DNA of 62,134 nt from an uncultured Verrucomicrobiota bacterium (GTDB taxonomy: Bacteria; Verrucomicrobiota; Verrucomicrobiia; Limisphaerales; UBA1100): NCBI GenBank assembly GCA_902551155.1, contig CACDBG010000004.1, positions 1-62,134 on the forward strand, read 5' to 3'. Shown piece after piece: positions 35,922 to 45,290 of this stretch. Both the position numbers and the translations under genes were made by a program. The number at the start of each line of letters is the position of its first letter. The stretch's first letter is position 1. The notes beneath the pieces are model-generated. The model was not told the DNA's origin. It saw only the letters and a list, made by a program, of their open reading frames with translations, and searched no databases.

Positions 35922-36872
35922 CTAAGTGACCCAATTACCAAGGGCATCCTGTAGTGCTTCCTCTACAGGCCGAATATTTATTCCTGCTGACATAAGTTTT
36001 GTGACATCAAGAATGCAATTGGATCGGGGCGTTTTCGCTCCAAACCTATAAAACTCTTCGTCGTTCTCCCAAAACTCAAAATCTTTATCAGGCTGAATGG
36101 TGCGCTTGATTAGTTCTACTACTTGCTTCGTCGAAACAAAGCCCGGGTTGGTTACATTATATATGCCAAACGGGGCTTCCTGGCTCCAGAGGTCGAGACA
36201 GGCGCAGACAAAATCACCCCGGTGCGAGAGGGAGTTGACATTATCGTAAACTCTACCATAACTCTGAATCTTCGTAAGGTAATTGCGCGGATTGTCAATT
36301 TCATCAAATGGGATTCGTAACCGCCAAAGGTAACCCCGAGGGAGATTTGCGATCGCTGACTCCGCTAAAGCTTTGCTGCCACTGTAGAAGCTGCACGGTG
36401 GTTCGTGGAAAGAAAAATTTGGCTGATCGGTCTCCTTAAAACCAGACACTATACTCGGATTCTCCGCAATCAAAGCCTTTAGGGAAGGCTGGGCAAGGTC
36501 CTTCTCCACACGCTCGCAACCTCCCTCAATAACTTTTGCTCCAGAATAAATACAACCACTGGAAACATAGCCCCACGGGACATCCGCAGCCACACAAGCA
36601 TGGGCAACGGTCTGTGCCAAAAGCGCACTCCCTTTCAGAGTGTCGGATTTTGCCCCCTCACATGCATCCACATTGGGCTGACCAACATAGCCAGCAACAT
36701 TAATCACAAATGTTGGCTTCTTGATCCGCATAAACTCCAACAGCACGTCGAAGCGAGTATAATCAAGTTCTCGCCTGGAAATCGCGAGAAAGTTCACTCC
36801 GCGTGCCTTTAGCTCCACAGCAAACGCCTGCCCAACGTACCCTGATGCCCCAAGAAGAAGAACCAATTCCAT
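35922..36872 (-). CDS. RmlD-like sugar-nucleotide reductase/epimerase
   Basis: A 316-residue SDR protein of the RmlD_sub_bind type: VLLLGASGYVGQAFAVELKA at the N-terminus, VINVAGYVGQPNVDACEGA near residue 60, SSGCIYSG near 105 and FYSGSKALAES (YxxxK) near 160. It lies between rmlA and rmlB, so it may be the dTDP-4-dehydrorhamnose reductase. However, sequence such as the cysteine-rich VDACEGA and the WRLRIPFDEIDNPRNYLT region departs from classic RmlD, so it may make a different deoxy sugar. Confidence 0.75.
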   Translation of the reverse strand: MELVLLLGASGYVGQAFAVELKARGVNFLAISRRELDYTRFDVLLEFMRIKKPTFVINVAGYVGQPNVDACEGAKSDTLKGSALLAQTVAHACVAADVPWGYVSSGCIYSGAKVIEGGCERVEKDLAQPSLKALIAENPSIVSGFKETDQPNFSFHEPPCSFYSGSKALAESAIANLPRGYLWRLRIPFDEIDNPRNYLTKIQSYGRVYDNVNSLSHRGDFVCACLDLWSQEAPFGIYNVTNPGFVSTKQVVELIKRTIQPDKDFEFWENDEEFYRFGAKTPRSNCILDVTKLMSAGINIRPVEEALQDALGNWVT

Positions 36873-36882
36873 TATATTTTGT

Positions 36883-37789
36883 TTAGCACAGATTTAATTC
36901 ATTCATAATCTCTTGCAAATACTCGCGATACTCACAATCAGGCATCGCCTTCACTAAATCTTCAAATTGCCCAACGGATAAGAGTCCAGAACGTAGCGCA
37001 GCCTCCTCTGGACATCCGATTTTGATTCCTTGGCGTCTCTCAATGGTCTGCACATACGCCGAAGCGTCTTGTAGGCTGCTGCTCGTGCCCGCATCAAGCC
37101 ACGTAAAGCCACGTTCTATTTTTTGTACGTACAACTTTCCGCGCCGCAAATATTCCGTATTCACATCAGTAATTTCTAGCTCTCCTCGCGCCGAGGGAGT
37201 AAGCGCCTTGGCTATAGTCACAACATTATTGTCATAAAGGTATAAGCCGGGAACAGCGTAATTACTCTTAGGCTTCTTCGGTTTCTCTTCAATGGAGATT
37301 GCTTGCCCTCTGGAATTGAATTCTACCACCCCGTATCGCATGGGGTTATTCACATGGTAACCAAAAACAGTTGCGCCCCCCCCCAAACTCGCCAAAAGCT
37401 TTCTGAAACTCATTTCCCCCATAAAAAATATTATCACCTAGAATGAGCGCAACATGGTCGCTGCCAATAAACGATTCCGCTATAAGGAATGCCTCTGCAA
37501 TACCTGCTGGCTTGGGCTGCTCACGGTACTCAATCGAAAGGCCCCACGTTTTTCCATCTCCAAATAATTCTTGATATCGAGGTAAATCAAGAGGTGAGGA
37601 AATCAGACACAATTCTTCTACCCCGTTCTCGATTAACGTTGTTAATGGATAGTAGACCATAGGCTTATCGTATACCGGCTGGAGCTGTTTGCTTGCCACC
37701 AGCGTAAGCGGGAAAAGTCGCGAGCCAGAACCCCCCGCGAGAATGATCCCCTTCCTGATATTTTCCTTCATAGTATACTTTCCGCTCAA
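36883..37789 (-). CDS. rmlA: Glucose-1-phosphate thymidylyltransferase, frameshifted
   Basis: Makes dTDP-glucose from glucose-1-phosphate and dTTP. The N-terminal ORF (37346-37789) has [33 protein letters not shown] and [10 protein letters not shown], then runs into an odd tail (RNCFWLPCE). The second ORF (36883-37437) continues the protein: [38 protein letters not shown] and [16 protein letters not shown]. They join at a G9 run (plus-strand C, 37376-37384); one G fewer gives [11 protein letters not shown] and about 299 residues, the family length. The start overlaps the preceding dehydrogenase stop (ATGA). Confidence 0.88.
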
Positions 37790-39075
37790 GCCTTCCAGAC
37801 TTTCTCTGCAGCGTGTTTACCCTCAGGGATTGCATTACGTGCATCAACAACACTAGAAACACAATCAGTCAAATATTCATAATCCACGCCTTCGTGTGCC
37901 GTGGAAATAATCGCAACGTCATAACTAGTCAACAAATCCCGTTCAAGAAGCTCTGATTTTTTGCCGGCAAATTGGCTATAGTCACGACTAGGCCTGATCA
38001 CAGGGATGTGTGGGTCATGGTATCCAACTTCTGCTCCTAATATTTCTAGTTTCTCCATGAGAACGTAGCTCGGCGATTCCCTATCATCTTCCACATCTGG
38101 CTTATACGCCAAGCCTACGATCAAAACCTTACTTCCATTAATTGTCTTGCCCATAGCCCCTAAGGCTTCTCTCACCTTTTCAATCACAAAATTGGACATA
38201 CTAGTGTTCACCTCTCCTGCGAGCTCAATGAAGCGGGCTTCTGTTCCTACCTGCCTGGCCTTCCAGCTGAGGTAAAAGGGGTCTATTGGGATACAGTGAC
38301 CGCCTAACCCAGGCCCCGGGTAAAAAGGCATAAAACCAAAGGGTTTGGTTTTAGCTGCTTCAATCACCTCCCATACATCGATGCCCATCTTCTGATAAAT
38401 TATCTTGAGTTCATTTACGAGAGCAATATTGACACACCGAAAAATATTTTCGGTTAACTTTGTGGCTTCAGCAACACGGCAACTAGAAACAGGCACCAAA
38501 GTTTCAATGGCGAGGGAGTAAACCTCTTCGCCCTTTTTTAAACACTTCTCTGTATATCCGCCTATAACCTTTGGGATTTTGGCTACCTGACTATCAGGAT
38601 TGCCCGGATCTTCACGTTCTGGCGAATAAACCAAATGAAAATCAACGCCAGCTCTTAAACTACTACCCATTTCTAGTACAGGCCTAAGCTCGTCTTCAGT
38701 TGTTCCGGGATAAGTAGTAGATTCCAATGACACAGTAATTCCATTAGGTAAATGAGGAGCGATTGCCTCACCAGTACTTAGAACATAGGATAAATCCGGT
38801 TCGCGCTTTTCGTTTAGTGGGGTTGGAACACAAATCAACACCGCATCCAATCCCCGTACTCGACTGAAGTCTGTGGCGGCTTCCAGTCGTTTCGCTTCCA
38901 GTTGCTCCGCTAAAATGTAGTCTTTGATATGTTTTATATAAGACTTTCCTTCATTCAGAGAATCAACCTTTGCCTGGTCGATATCTAGCCCCAATACTTT
39001 CGCTCCTGACTTGGCAAATTGAATGGCTAATGGCAGCCCCACATATCCGAGCCCTATGATTCCAATTTTCTTCAT
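37786..39075 (-). CDS. Nucleotide-sugar 6-dehydrogenase (WbpA/VipA-like)
   Basis: Oxidises UDP-GlcNAc or a similar UDP-sugar to the uronic acid in two NAD-dependent steps. The 429-residue length fits. [20 protein letters not shown] is the NAD-binding motif, [20 protein letters not shown] and [17 protein letters not shown] are family blocks, and [20 protein letters not shown] carries the catalytic cysteine near residue 265. It is distinct from the Ugd at 45290, so the locus has two dehydrogenases. The WbpP-like epimerase (46612) could work with it toward UDP-GalNAcA. Confidence 0.88.
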   Translation of the reverse strand: MKKIGIIGLGYVGLPLAIQFAKSGAKVLGLDIDQAKVDSLNEGKSYIKHIKDYILAEQLEAKRLEAATDFSRVRGLDAVLICVPTPLNEKREPDLSYVLSTGEAIAPHLPNGITVSLESTTYPGTTEDELRPVLEMGSSLRAGVDFHLVYSPEREDPGNPDSQVAKIPKVIGGYTEKCLKKGEEVYSLAIETLVPVSSCRVAEATKLTENIFRCVNIALVNELKIIYQKMGIDVWEVIEAAKTKPFGFMPFYPGPGLGGHCIPIDPFYLSWKARQVGTEARFIELAGEVNTSMSNFVIEKVREALGAMGKTINGSKVLIVGLAYKPDVEDDRESPSYVLMEKLEILGAEVGYHDPHIPVIRPSRDYSQFAGKKSELLERDLLTSYDVAIISTAHEGVDYEYLTDCVSSVVDARNAIPEGKHAAEKVWKA

Positions 39076-39101
39076 CTAAATAATTGACTCAATTAGCCGA
39101 A

Positions 39102-39938
39102 CTACACGCTTACAGTTTTTAAGTATTGCCTTACGCTGTTGAACCATGCCTTTTTCTCCTTTCTCGCTTCGCGCCAAGCGAGAATCCTTCCTAAAATTTT
39201 AAAGGCACTTTTTTGCGACATAAACTTTGGCAGGCCTCCAGTTGCTCCTCGGCCATAGTGAGCGACAAAAATTTCTTCCCTTCCTTTTAGATAGAATTCT
39301 CCGACACTGGTGAACTTTCTGAATGGGCCTTCTTTATATTCTCGGGTATTCCGTATTTCCAAGGTTTCCCCCTCATGCCCATTATTTAGAAAACGCTCAC
39401 GAACCTGCCAGCCGGTATCAGTATAAACCCCATTCTTGTAGGTTTCCATATTTGGCAAAAAGGAGGAATCAATTTTTCTAAAGCTATTAGTTTCATAAAG
39501 AACTGCATATAAGGTTGGAAAGTCTTTTGGCTTATTTCCTGATGCCTCCGTCCCAATCGCTTTCACTCTGTCGTTCATCCTGCTCAACCAGATGGCGTCC
39601 CAGTCTTTATGTAGAAAAACTACATCAGAATCTACCACCACAAAATAGGGGGTTTCAATTTTGGATGCAAGTATATCTAAGGCTTCGCCATGCCCGGTGC
39701 TTCCGCTGGCTGACTGTTGGTTGAAAATTATGTCTACATTTTCCTCATCCTTACAGAGCGCCTTTAAACACCTAAGATCTTTTAATTTTGAGCCATTATC
39801 ACAAACTATCACTCGATAAGGGCCTTTGGTTAGTAAGCGCAATGATTCCAGTAAAAGCCCGACAAAGTCTGCCGTGTTGTAGTTAACTGTAACAACTGTG
39901 ATTGCTTCGCCTGTATTAATTTTTACTCCCTCAAACAA
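39102..39938 (-). CDS. Glycosyltransferase family 2
   Basis: A 278-residue GT-A protein. ITVVTVNYNTADFVGLLLES starts the donor-binding fold, VIVCDNGSK near residue 45 and TPYFVVVDSDVVFLHKDWD near 100 hold the metal-binding acidic residues. The later region is basic and less conserved, and no membrane segment is seen. It lies between the WbpA-like gene and rfbF, in a run of closely spaced minus-strand genes. Confidence 0.82.
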   Translation of the reverse strand: MFEGVKINTGEAITVVTVNYNTADFVGLLLESLRLLTKGPYRVIVCDNGSKLKDLRCLKALCKDEENVDIIFNQQSASGSTGHGEALDILASKIETPYFVVVDSDVVFLHKDWDAIWLSRMNDRVKAIGTEASGNKPKDFPTLYAVLYETNSFRKIDSSFLPNMETYKNGVYTDTGWQVRERFLNNGHEGETLEIRNTREYKEGPFRKFTSVGEFYLKGREEIFVAHYGRGATGGLPKFMSQKSAFKILGRILAWREARKEKKAWFNSVRQYLKTVSV

Positions 39939-39961
39939 GTGCGTTTAAATTATCATTACTA

Positions 39962-40726
39962 TTAGTTTTTTAATGGACCTTTTCCCTGTTCCCACAGCCC
40001 TTCAAGATAATCTTTATCGCGTTTAGTGTCCATGGGCTGCCAAAACCCTTCGTGTCTATAAGCCATCAATTCTCCCATTTGCGCTGCTTTTTCGAGTGGC
40101 TCTTGTTCCAGCATTGTCTGATCTCCTTCAATCAAGCTAAAGAATTCTGGTTCTATAACAAAAAACCCGCCATTGATCCACCCTTGTCCAACTTGAGGTT
40201 TCTCTTGAAACGAAAGCACTTGATCATTGGCGATTTCCAGCTCACCAAAACGTGCTCCTGGATGAACAGCAGTTACTGTAACCATTTTCCCATGACTCCG
40301 ATGAAACGATTCTAGTTTGGACAAATCTATGTCCGACACTCCGTCTCCATAAGTTAGCATAAAGGTTTCACTGCCAATGCATGACTCCAGTCGCTTCACG
40401 CGCCCGCCAGTTGATGTACTCAGGCCTGTATCGATCAATGTGACCCGCCAATCATTCTTACAAGGCTGGTGCTTAACCACCTTTCCTTCAGATAAATCGA
40501 CAGTAAAATCTGAATGCAAAAAACTGTAGTTCAAAAAATATTCTTTGATCACAGTTGCCTTATAGCCCAAAGCGGCAAAAAAATCTTTATGCCCATAAGA
40601 TGCATAGTGACTCATAATATGGCAAAGAATCGGTTGTCCTCCAATTTTTACCATTGGCTTAGGCATAATACCTCCGGCCTCACCTAATCGGGTTCCAAAG
40701 CCTCCTGCTAAAATAATTACTTTCAT
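39962..40726 (-). CDS. rfbF: Glucose-1-phosphate cytidylyltransferase
   Basis: Makes CDP-glucose from CTP and glucose-1-phosphate. The 254-residue length is standard. VIILAGGFGTRLGEAGGIMP and KPMVKIGGQPILCHIMSHYA at the N-terminus, YGHKDFFAALGYKATVIKEY, FMLTYGDGVSDIDLSKLE and WINGGFFVIEPEFF are family blocks. The usual next enzyme, CDP-glucose 4,6-dehydratase (RfbG), is not found in the window, so the use of CDP-glucose here is unclear. It overlaps the RmlC-like gene by four bases. Confidence 0.92.
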   Translation of the reverse strand: MKVIILAGGFGTRLGEAGGIMPKPMVKIGGQPILCHIMSHYASYGHKDFFAALGYKATVIKEYFLNYSFLHSDFTVDLSEGKVVKHQPCKNDWRVTLIDTGLSTSTGGRVKRLESCIGSETFMLTYGDGVSDIDLSKLESFHRSHGKMVTVTAVHPGARFGELEIANDQVLSFQEKPQVGQGWINGGFFVIEPEFFSLIEGDQTMLEQEPLEKAAQMGELMAYRHEGFWQPMDTKRDKDYLEGLWEQGKGPLKN

Positions 40727-41262
40727 CTATCGGCTATTTTAAAATCTGGGTAATTAGCGTCCCTGTCTGAGACATTACTTAAGTCCAGAGGCCAGCAAAT
40801 ATTAAAAGCGGGATCATCATAGCGGACCCCACTATGGCTGTCCTCAACATAAGGTTTCGACATCAAATAATACATCTCCGAATCATCACACAATGTCTGA
40901 AACCCGTGAGCGCATCCTTCAGGCACAACTAGCATACTACGATTTTCTGCACTCAATTCCCGCCCGGACCACTGGCAATATGTAGGTGAATCGGGGCGCA
41001 AATCTAACACGACATCAAAAACAGCTCCCCTAAGGCAGCGCACTGCTTTCGTCTCTGAATACTCTCCATTTTGAAAATGCATTCCGCGTATCGTGCCGGC
41101 GAATTTACTCAACGAAATATTGGCCTGACTCAAGCTGTTTGTGATTCCATACGAAGCAAATTCTTCTTCGCACCACGCACGGGAGAAAAATCCTCGTTCA
41201 TCCTGAATCAATTCCATATCTACTATCCATGATCCCGCGATTTTAGTCTCTGTAAATTTCAT
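40723..41262 (-). CDS. rmlC: dTDP-4-dehydrorhamnose 3,5-epimerase (RmlC family)
   Basis: A cupin epimerase of 179 residues. GTIRGMHFQNGEYSETKAVR carries the catalytic His near residue 62 and the following Lys; GAVFDVVLDLRPDSPTY, VVPEGCAHGFQTL and EMYYLMSKPYVEDSHSG are normal RmlC blocks. It could serve the dTDP-rhamnose pathway (rmlA and rmlB are 3-6 kb away). Because it overlaps rfbF it might instead act on a CDP-linked 4-keto sugar. Confidence 0.86.
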   Translation of the reverse strand: MKFTETKIAGSWIVDMELIQDERGFFSRAWCEEEFASYGITNSLSQANISLSKFAGTIRGMHFQNGEYSETKAVRCLRGAVFDVVLDLRPDSPTYCQWSGRELSAENRSMLVVPEGCAHGFQTLCDDSEMYYLMSKPYVEDSHSGVRYDDPAFNICWPLDLSNVSDRDANYPDFKIADR

Positions 41263-41288
41263 TATAATTCAGAGGCTCCGGTGACCCG

Positions 41289-42470
41289 TTACCATCCTTT
41301 GGATATCAGATCACATATGCGATGCACATCCTCTGCGATAATTTTATTATGGAGAGGCAGAACCAAATAATTATCTTGGATCCGGTCCATATTGGGATAC
41401 TCGTCATCAACAGCCGACTCCCGAAAAATAGAATAACGATCATTTCTGTAGTGCACCTGATTGCTTTCGATTCCTCGATCATATAACATTTTTTGCAGGT
41501 CTTTCCGCTTTTCTGCTAGTATTGTGCACAGCCAAGCTCCATGCTCATATCCTTGTTCTCCAGTAACGGCTCCGGAAAAAAATCTTACCCCATCGACACC
41601 CTTTAGCCTCTGCTCGTAAATTGAGAGTAAATTTCGGCGATGCTGTAGTACTGAGTTTACGTGAGGTAGAGCCGCAAGCCCAATAGATGCTGCCACGTCG
41701 GTCATTTGATATTTGTAGCCTATCTCCTTAATATCGTTGCCCCACACGCCCCCCAGTTTCTTTTCTCGCTCGATCCCAAACCAACGAAGTCTTTTAGCTT
41801 TTTCGATCAAGCCAGCATCCGTATCGTTAATAATCAGCATACCCCCATCCCCTGTGGTTATATGTTTGATCGCTTGAAATGAATACATTGTATAACGCGA
41901 CCAATGACTCATGGGGAGCCCTCTCCACCTAAGTCCAAGTGAATGAGCCCCATCCTGTATCACCGGAATTCCATATTCTTTTTCTATTGCACTAAGCTCA
42001 TCAAGGCCACAAGGCAGTCCGCCATAATGCACACAAACAATGGCTTTGGTTTTTTTATTAATCATCCCTCTAATTTGAGAAACATCCATATTCAGACTAT
42101 CTGACATTACGTCGACGAATCTAATCTTCACTCTTTCATGTAAAAGAGGGATGTTTGTCGCCGTACACGTAAACAGTGGAGCGATAACTTCTGAGTCAGC
42201 ATCTAATCCACACAGTTTGTAAGCAATGTGGAGCGCGTCCGTGCCAGCCCCTGTCGCTATTGCCGGAAAACCTGCCCCTTCCATTTCCGAAAATTTTTTC
42301 TCAAAAAGTTTTACTTTTGGGCCTTCTCCTATCCATCTTGAGCCCAATGTAGCGGCTACTTCACTAGATGCTTCAGGAGCAATAAAAGGATGAAACAAAA
42401 CTAATGTCCCATCCTCTTCTTTCAGAAGCGGCATCTCGGTGGGTTCATAATTATCTGGTTCAGTTGCCAT
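41289..42470 (-). CDS. DegT/DnrJ/EryC1/StrS-family aminotransferase
   Basis: A 393-residue PLP enzyme. ATGAGTDALHIAYKL near residue 75 begins the cofactor pocket, PVIQDGAHSLGLRW near 170 has the PLP aspartate, and FQAIKHITTGDGGMLIIND near 195 has the Schiff-base lysine. It transfers an amino group to a keto sugar nucleotide. Stop and start are fused with the acetyltransferase gene (TAATG), so an amination-then-acetylation pair is likely: this enzyme makes the amine and the GNAT enzyme acylates it. Confidence 0.86.
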   Translation of the reverse strand: MATEPDNYEPTEMPLLKEEDGTLVLFHPFIAPEASSEVAATLGSRWIGEGPKVKLFEKKFSEMEGAGFPAIATGAGTDALHIAYKLCGLDADSEVIAPLFTCTATNIPLLHERVKIRFVDVMSDSLNMDVSQIRGMINKKTKAIVCVHYGGLPCGLDELSAIEKEYGIPVIQDGAHSLGLRWRGLPMSHWSRYTMYSFQAIKHITTGDGGMLIINDTDAGLIEKAKRLRWFGIEREKKLGGVWGNDIKEIGYKYQMTDVAASIGLAALPHVNSVLQHRRNLLSIYEQRLKGVDGVRFFSGAVTGEQGYEHGAWLCTILAEKRKDLQKMLYDRGIESNQVHYRNDRYSIFRESAVDDEYPNMDRIQDNYLVLPLHNKIIAEDVHRICDLISKGW

Positions 42471-42934
42471 TAAATTTTCAGCTCCATTCTAATGGAATCG
42501 ATATTCTCTTTATAAGGAGTTTTGTTAGTGGCGACAAAACCCAAACCTTTGTATAATTCTTCTGCAATTGAATTATGACTCAGAACCTCCAGCCAAATGT
42601 TCTTAAACCCATTACTCCGCAGCACATCAAAAAACATGCAATACGCAGGCTTTGCCAAGCCTTGTCCTCTAAAACTTGGATGAATATCCATGCCAATCTG
42701 GATAGAGTGTGCCTGCTTCTCAATATAATTTGTACGAAAATAACCAAACCTTACATCGTTGGTTCTGACAATGAACCACCAGGGCCTGCTGGTTTTAAAC
42801 CACTCTTTGAACTCGTTCTTTGTAAAACACCGTGAATCATGAAGAAAAGCTCTCGTTGTTTCATCGTTGCGTATCTCAAGGACAAAGTCCGCATCATTTT
42901 CCTCCATTGGACAAATAGAAATCTCTTTACTCAC
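42470..42934 (-). CDS. GNAT-family N-acetyltransferase
   Basis: A 154-residue GNAT protein: ADFVLEIRNDETTRAFLHDS at the N-terminus, IGMDIHPSFRGQGLAKPAYC with the acetyl-CoA pyrophosphate loop (RGQGLA) near residue 95, and NIWLEVLSHNSIAEELYKGL near 115. By context it probably N-acetylates the amino sugar made by the aminotransferase it is fused to at the TAATG junction. Its start overlaps the flippase gene by four bases. Confidence 0.85.
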   Translation of the reverse strand: MSKEISICPMEENDADFVLEIRNDETTRAFLHDSRCFTKNEFKEWFKTSRPWWFIVRTNDVRFGYFRTNYIEKQAHSIQIGMDIHPSFRGQGLAKPAYCMFFDVLRSNGFKNIWLEVLSHNSIAEELYKGLGFVATNKTPYKENIDSIRMELKI

Positions 42935-44148
42935 ATTATTTCTGCAGACTTACACCGGTAGTTATATTGCTTAAGGCATAAAGCTGCAGTAACTATATTT
43001 ACAATAATATGAACTAAGATAAGACCCCATACTCCGTAAAATAATGCCAAAACTGCGGCTAAGGGTAAAAAAACCAAAGCCCTCTTTATCTCTAATTTCT
43101 GAGGAAATTCTCCATCATGCTGAAACTGCTCGTAAGCTAAATAAAAAGCCATCGGTATACTAAATATTATGCTAACGCAATATAACTGACCCAAACTAAT
43201 TGACTCCCTATAGCCCTCGCCAAACATCAGGGGAATAATCCATGTCAGCAGCAAAGCTATTATCGCAGCACCCATCACTCCCCCTAAAAGCATCACGTGA
43301 ATTTTTTTCTTTATCCTCTCTAAATTCTTCTCTTCTGTAAGCTTGCCCCAGTCAGCACATACCACTCCCAATAAAACCTTGGAACTTCCCATAGCTCTTT
43401 GTGGCAGTAAAATGGCTATATGGTATACAGCCAATACTGCTGGGCTTATTATTGACAAGATGATTCGATCTATCTGTGAGGTAATAAGAGTAAACGCCCC
43501 CACTCCTACTTGCCGCCATCCTTGACGCATTAAGCTATCCTCCAACTCCGGGTCGGGAGGAGACTCGGACAGTTTCTTTTTAACCCAAAAATATCCAACT
43601 GCAATCGTAAGGGATTTGGCTGCTAAGAATCCAATGAATACCCATTCGGTTTGCTTTATGGTAAGGGCCATAGAAGCGGTAAAAACAAATGTCAGAACTG
43701 CTCCGATTAACGCCAAAAAACGACTTAATCGGTATTCGCCCTTGCCAATCAAGGCACTATCAATTCCCTGAAAACCGCTCAAGGGTATACTCGCGGCAAT
43801 AAGCAGTAGAAAACCACACTTGGCGGTGAGCCCTCCCTCAATAATAAATAATACCAGACCTCCTATGAACACAAGCACACCGCCTCCTATAGAAGAAACC
43901 ACTGCTTTCTTTTGTGCCCACCAATAAACCCGATCGTAATTTTTGAGGCATCCTCTCGTGATCGCAACATTCATCCCTGGCAGACCGAATGAAGCACCTG
44001 CCGCAGCCCAAGCTATCAGGGCATGATAGCTCCCAAAATCCTCTACATCCATGGACCGGGCCAAAACTATATTCGCTGCAAAATTAACTGTGACAATCAG
44101 AATTTGAATGCCAGAAATCCAAATCGTCTTCCTAAGCACCTCATTCAA
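42931..44148 (-). CDS. Wzx-type oligosaccharide flippase (second copy)
   Basis: A 405-residue membrane protein with about 12 hydrophobic segments; ANIVLARSMDVEDFGSYHAL and GLPGMNVAITRGCLKN match the polysaccharide-biosynthesis flippase family (Polysacc_synt). It would flip lipid-linked units. It is shorter than, and unlike, the flippase at 20545. Overlaps its downstream acetyltransferase by four bases and lies 29 bases after an aminotransferase. Confidence 0.85.
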   Translation of the reverse strand: MNEVLRKTIWISGIQILIVTVNFAANIVLARSMDVEDFGSYHALIAWAAAGASFGLPGMNVAITRGCLKNYDRVYWWAQKKAVVSSIGGGVLVFIGGLVLFIIEGGLTAKCGFLLLIAASIPLSGFQGIDSALIGKGEYRLSRFLALIGAVLTFVFTASMALTIKQTEWVFIGFLAAKSLTIAVGYFWVKKKLSESPPDPELEDSLMRQGWRQVGVGAFTLITSQIDRIILSIISPAVLAVYHIAILLPQRAMGSSKVLLGVVCADWGKLTEEKNLERIKKKIHVMLLGGVMGAAIIALLLTWIIPLMFGEGYRESISLGQLYCVSIIFSIPMAFYLAYEQFQHDGEFPQKLEIKRALVFLPLAAVLALFYGVWGLILVHIIVNIVTAALCLKQYNYRCKSAEIM

Positions 44149-44177
44149 TTTGTATCTCCTTTAAACAACTGGCGTAG

Positions 44178-45290
44178 CTATAAGAGATTTCGTTTATATC
44201 CACATATCGACTCAGTCACTTTTTTCTGCTCCTCCTCAGCCAAATAAGCACTCATCGGAAGACTGAGGCATTTCTTAGAAATTTCTTCTGTTACTGGAAA
44301 ATTTTTCTTATCAAAACCTAAACTAGTAAAAACTTCCTGAGCATATAAAGGAGTGGAATAATATGCGACTGAAGGAATACCTAAATTCCCGAGATGACTG
44401 CTTAACTCATCCCGATCATTTACCAAAATTGTGTACTGCGCGTATACAGAAGTACAATCCCGCAAAATAAATGGTACCGTTAATTTTCCCTCACTAAGAG
44501 GCTCGAACGAAGCATTGTATCGATTAGCTATTTTTTGACGACGGCCAACTTCATCTGGAAATACGTCAAACGCAGCTAAAATTGCCGCTGCTTGAATGGT
44601 GTCTAATCTTCCATTTAAGCCGAGGACAGGGTGGTGATGTTTGCGAGCCTGTCCATGTACCCTAATCCATCTGAATTTTTCTGCGAGCTCATCATTGTCA
44701 GTGAAAATTGCTCCAGCATCACCAAATCCACCCAATGGTTTTGAAGGGAAAAAAGAAGTGCTTCCGATTGTCGACAGCCCGCAAGATTTCCGCCCCTTGT
44801 ATGTAGCCCCAAAGCTCTGGGCAGCATCTTCAATAACCGGAATACCAAAACGACCAGCGATCTCATTAATGGGATCCATATCCGGAGGCTGGCCATAGAT
44901 GCCAACTGGAATAATTGCTTTTGTGCGCTCAGTAATGGCTTGTTCAAGCAAAACCGGATCCAAATTCCATGTCCGGCTGTCTATATCAACAAAAACGGTT
45001 TTTGCCCCAGCTAAAGAGATAACTTCCGCCGTTGAGATCCAGGTATACGGCACTGTGATTACCTCATCATCCGTGCCTACTCCCAAGGCCATTAAGGAAA
45101 TCAACAGGGAATCTGTTCCGCTTGAAACCCCCACACAATGCTTGACCCCCACATACTTGGCCAGAGCTACTTCCAGCTCAGTCACCTCAGGCCCTAGAAT
45201 ATACTGACCATGGTCAAGCACCGTCGCAATACGCGAATTCACTTTTTCCCTGATTCGGGCTAGTCTCGATTCAAGATCAATGAAGTGCAT
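44178..45290 (-). CDS. DegT/DnrJ/EryC1/StrS-family aminotransferase (WbpE-like)
   Basis: A 370-residue PLP enzyme. GVSSGTDSLLISLMALGVG near residue 58, PVIEDAAQSFGATYKGRKSC near 155-170 with the PLP aspartate, and TSFFPSKPLGGFGDAGAIFT near 180 with the Schiff-base lysine. The SFFPSKxLG form is typical of WbpE/DesI-type enzymes that aminate C3 or C4 of nucleotide sugars. It overlaps the ugd stop by one base (TGATG) and is likely co-translated with it; a role in making a diamino uronic acid is possible but unproven. Confidence 0.88.
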   Translation of the reverse strand: MHFIDLESRLARIREKVNSRIATVLDHGQYILGPEVTELEVALAKYVGVKHCVGVSSGTDSLLISLMALGVGTDDEVITVPYTWISTAEVISLAGAKTVFVDIDSRTWNLDPVLLEQAITERTKAIIPVGIYGQPPDMDPINEIAGRFGIPVIEDAAQSFGATYKGRKSCGLSTIGSTSFFPSKPLGGFGDAGAIFTDNDELAEKFRWIRVHGQARKHHHPVLGLNGRLDTIQAAAILAAFDVFPDEVGRRQKIANRYNASFEPLSEGKLTVPFILRDCTSVYAQYTILVNDRDELSSHLGNLGIPSVAYYSTPLYAQEVFTSLGFDKKNFPVTEEISKKCLSLPMSAYLAEEEQKKVTESICGYKRNLL

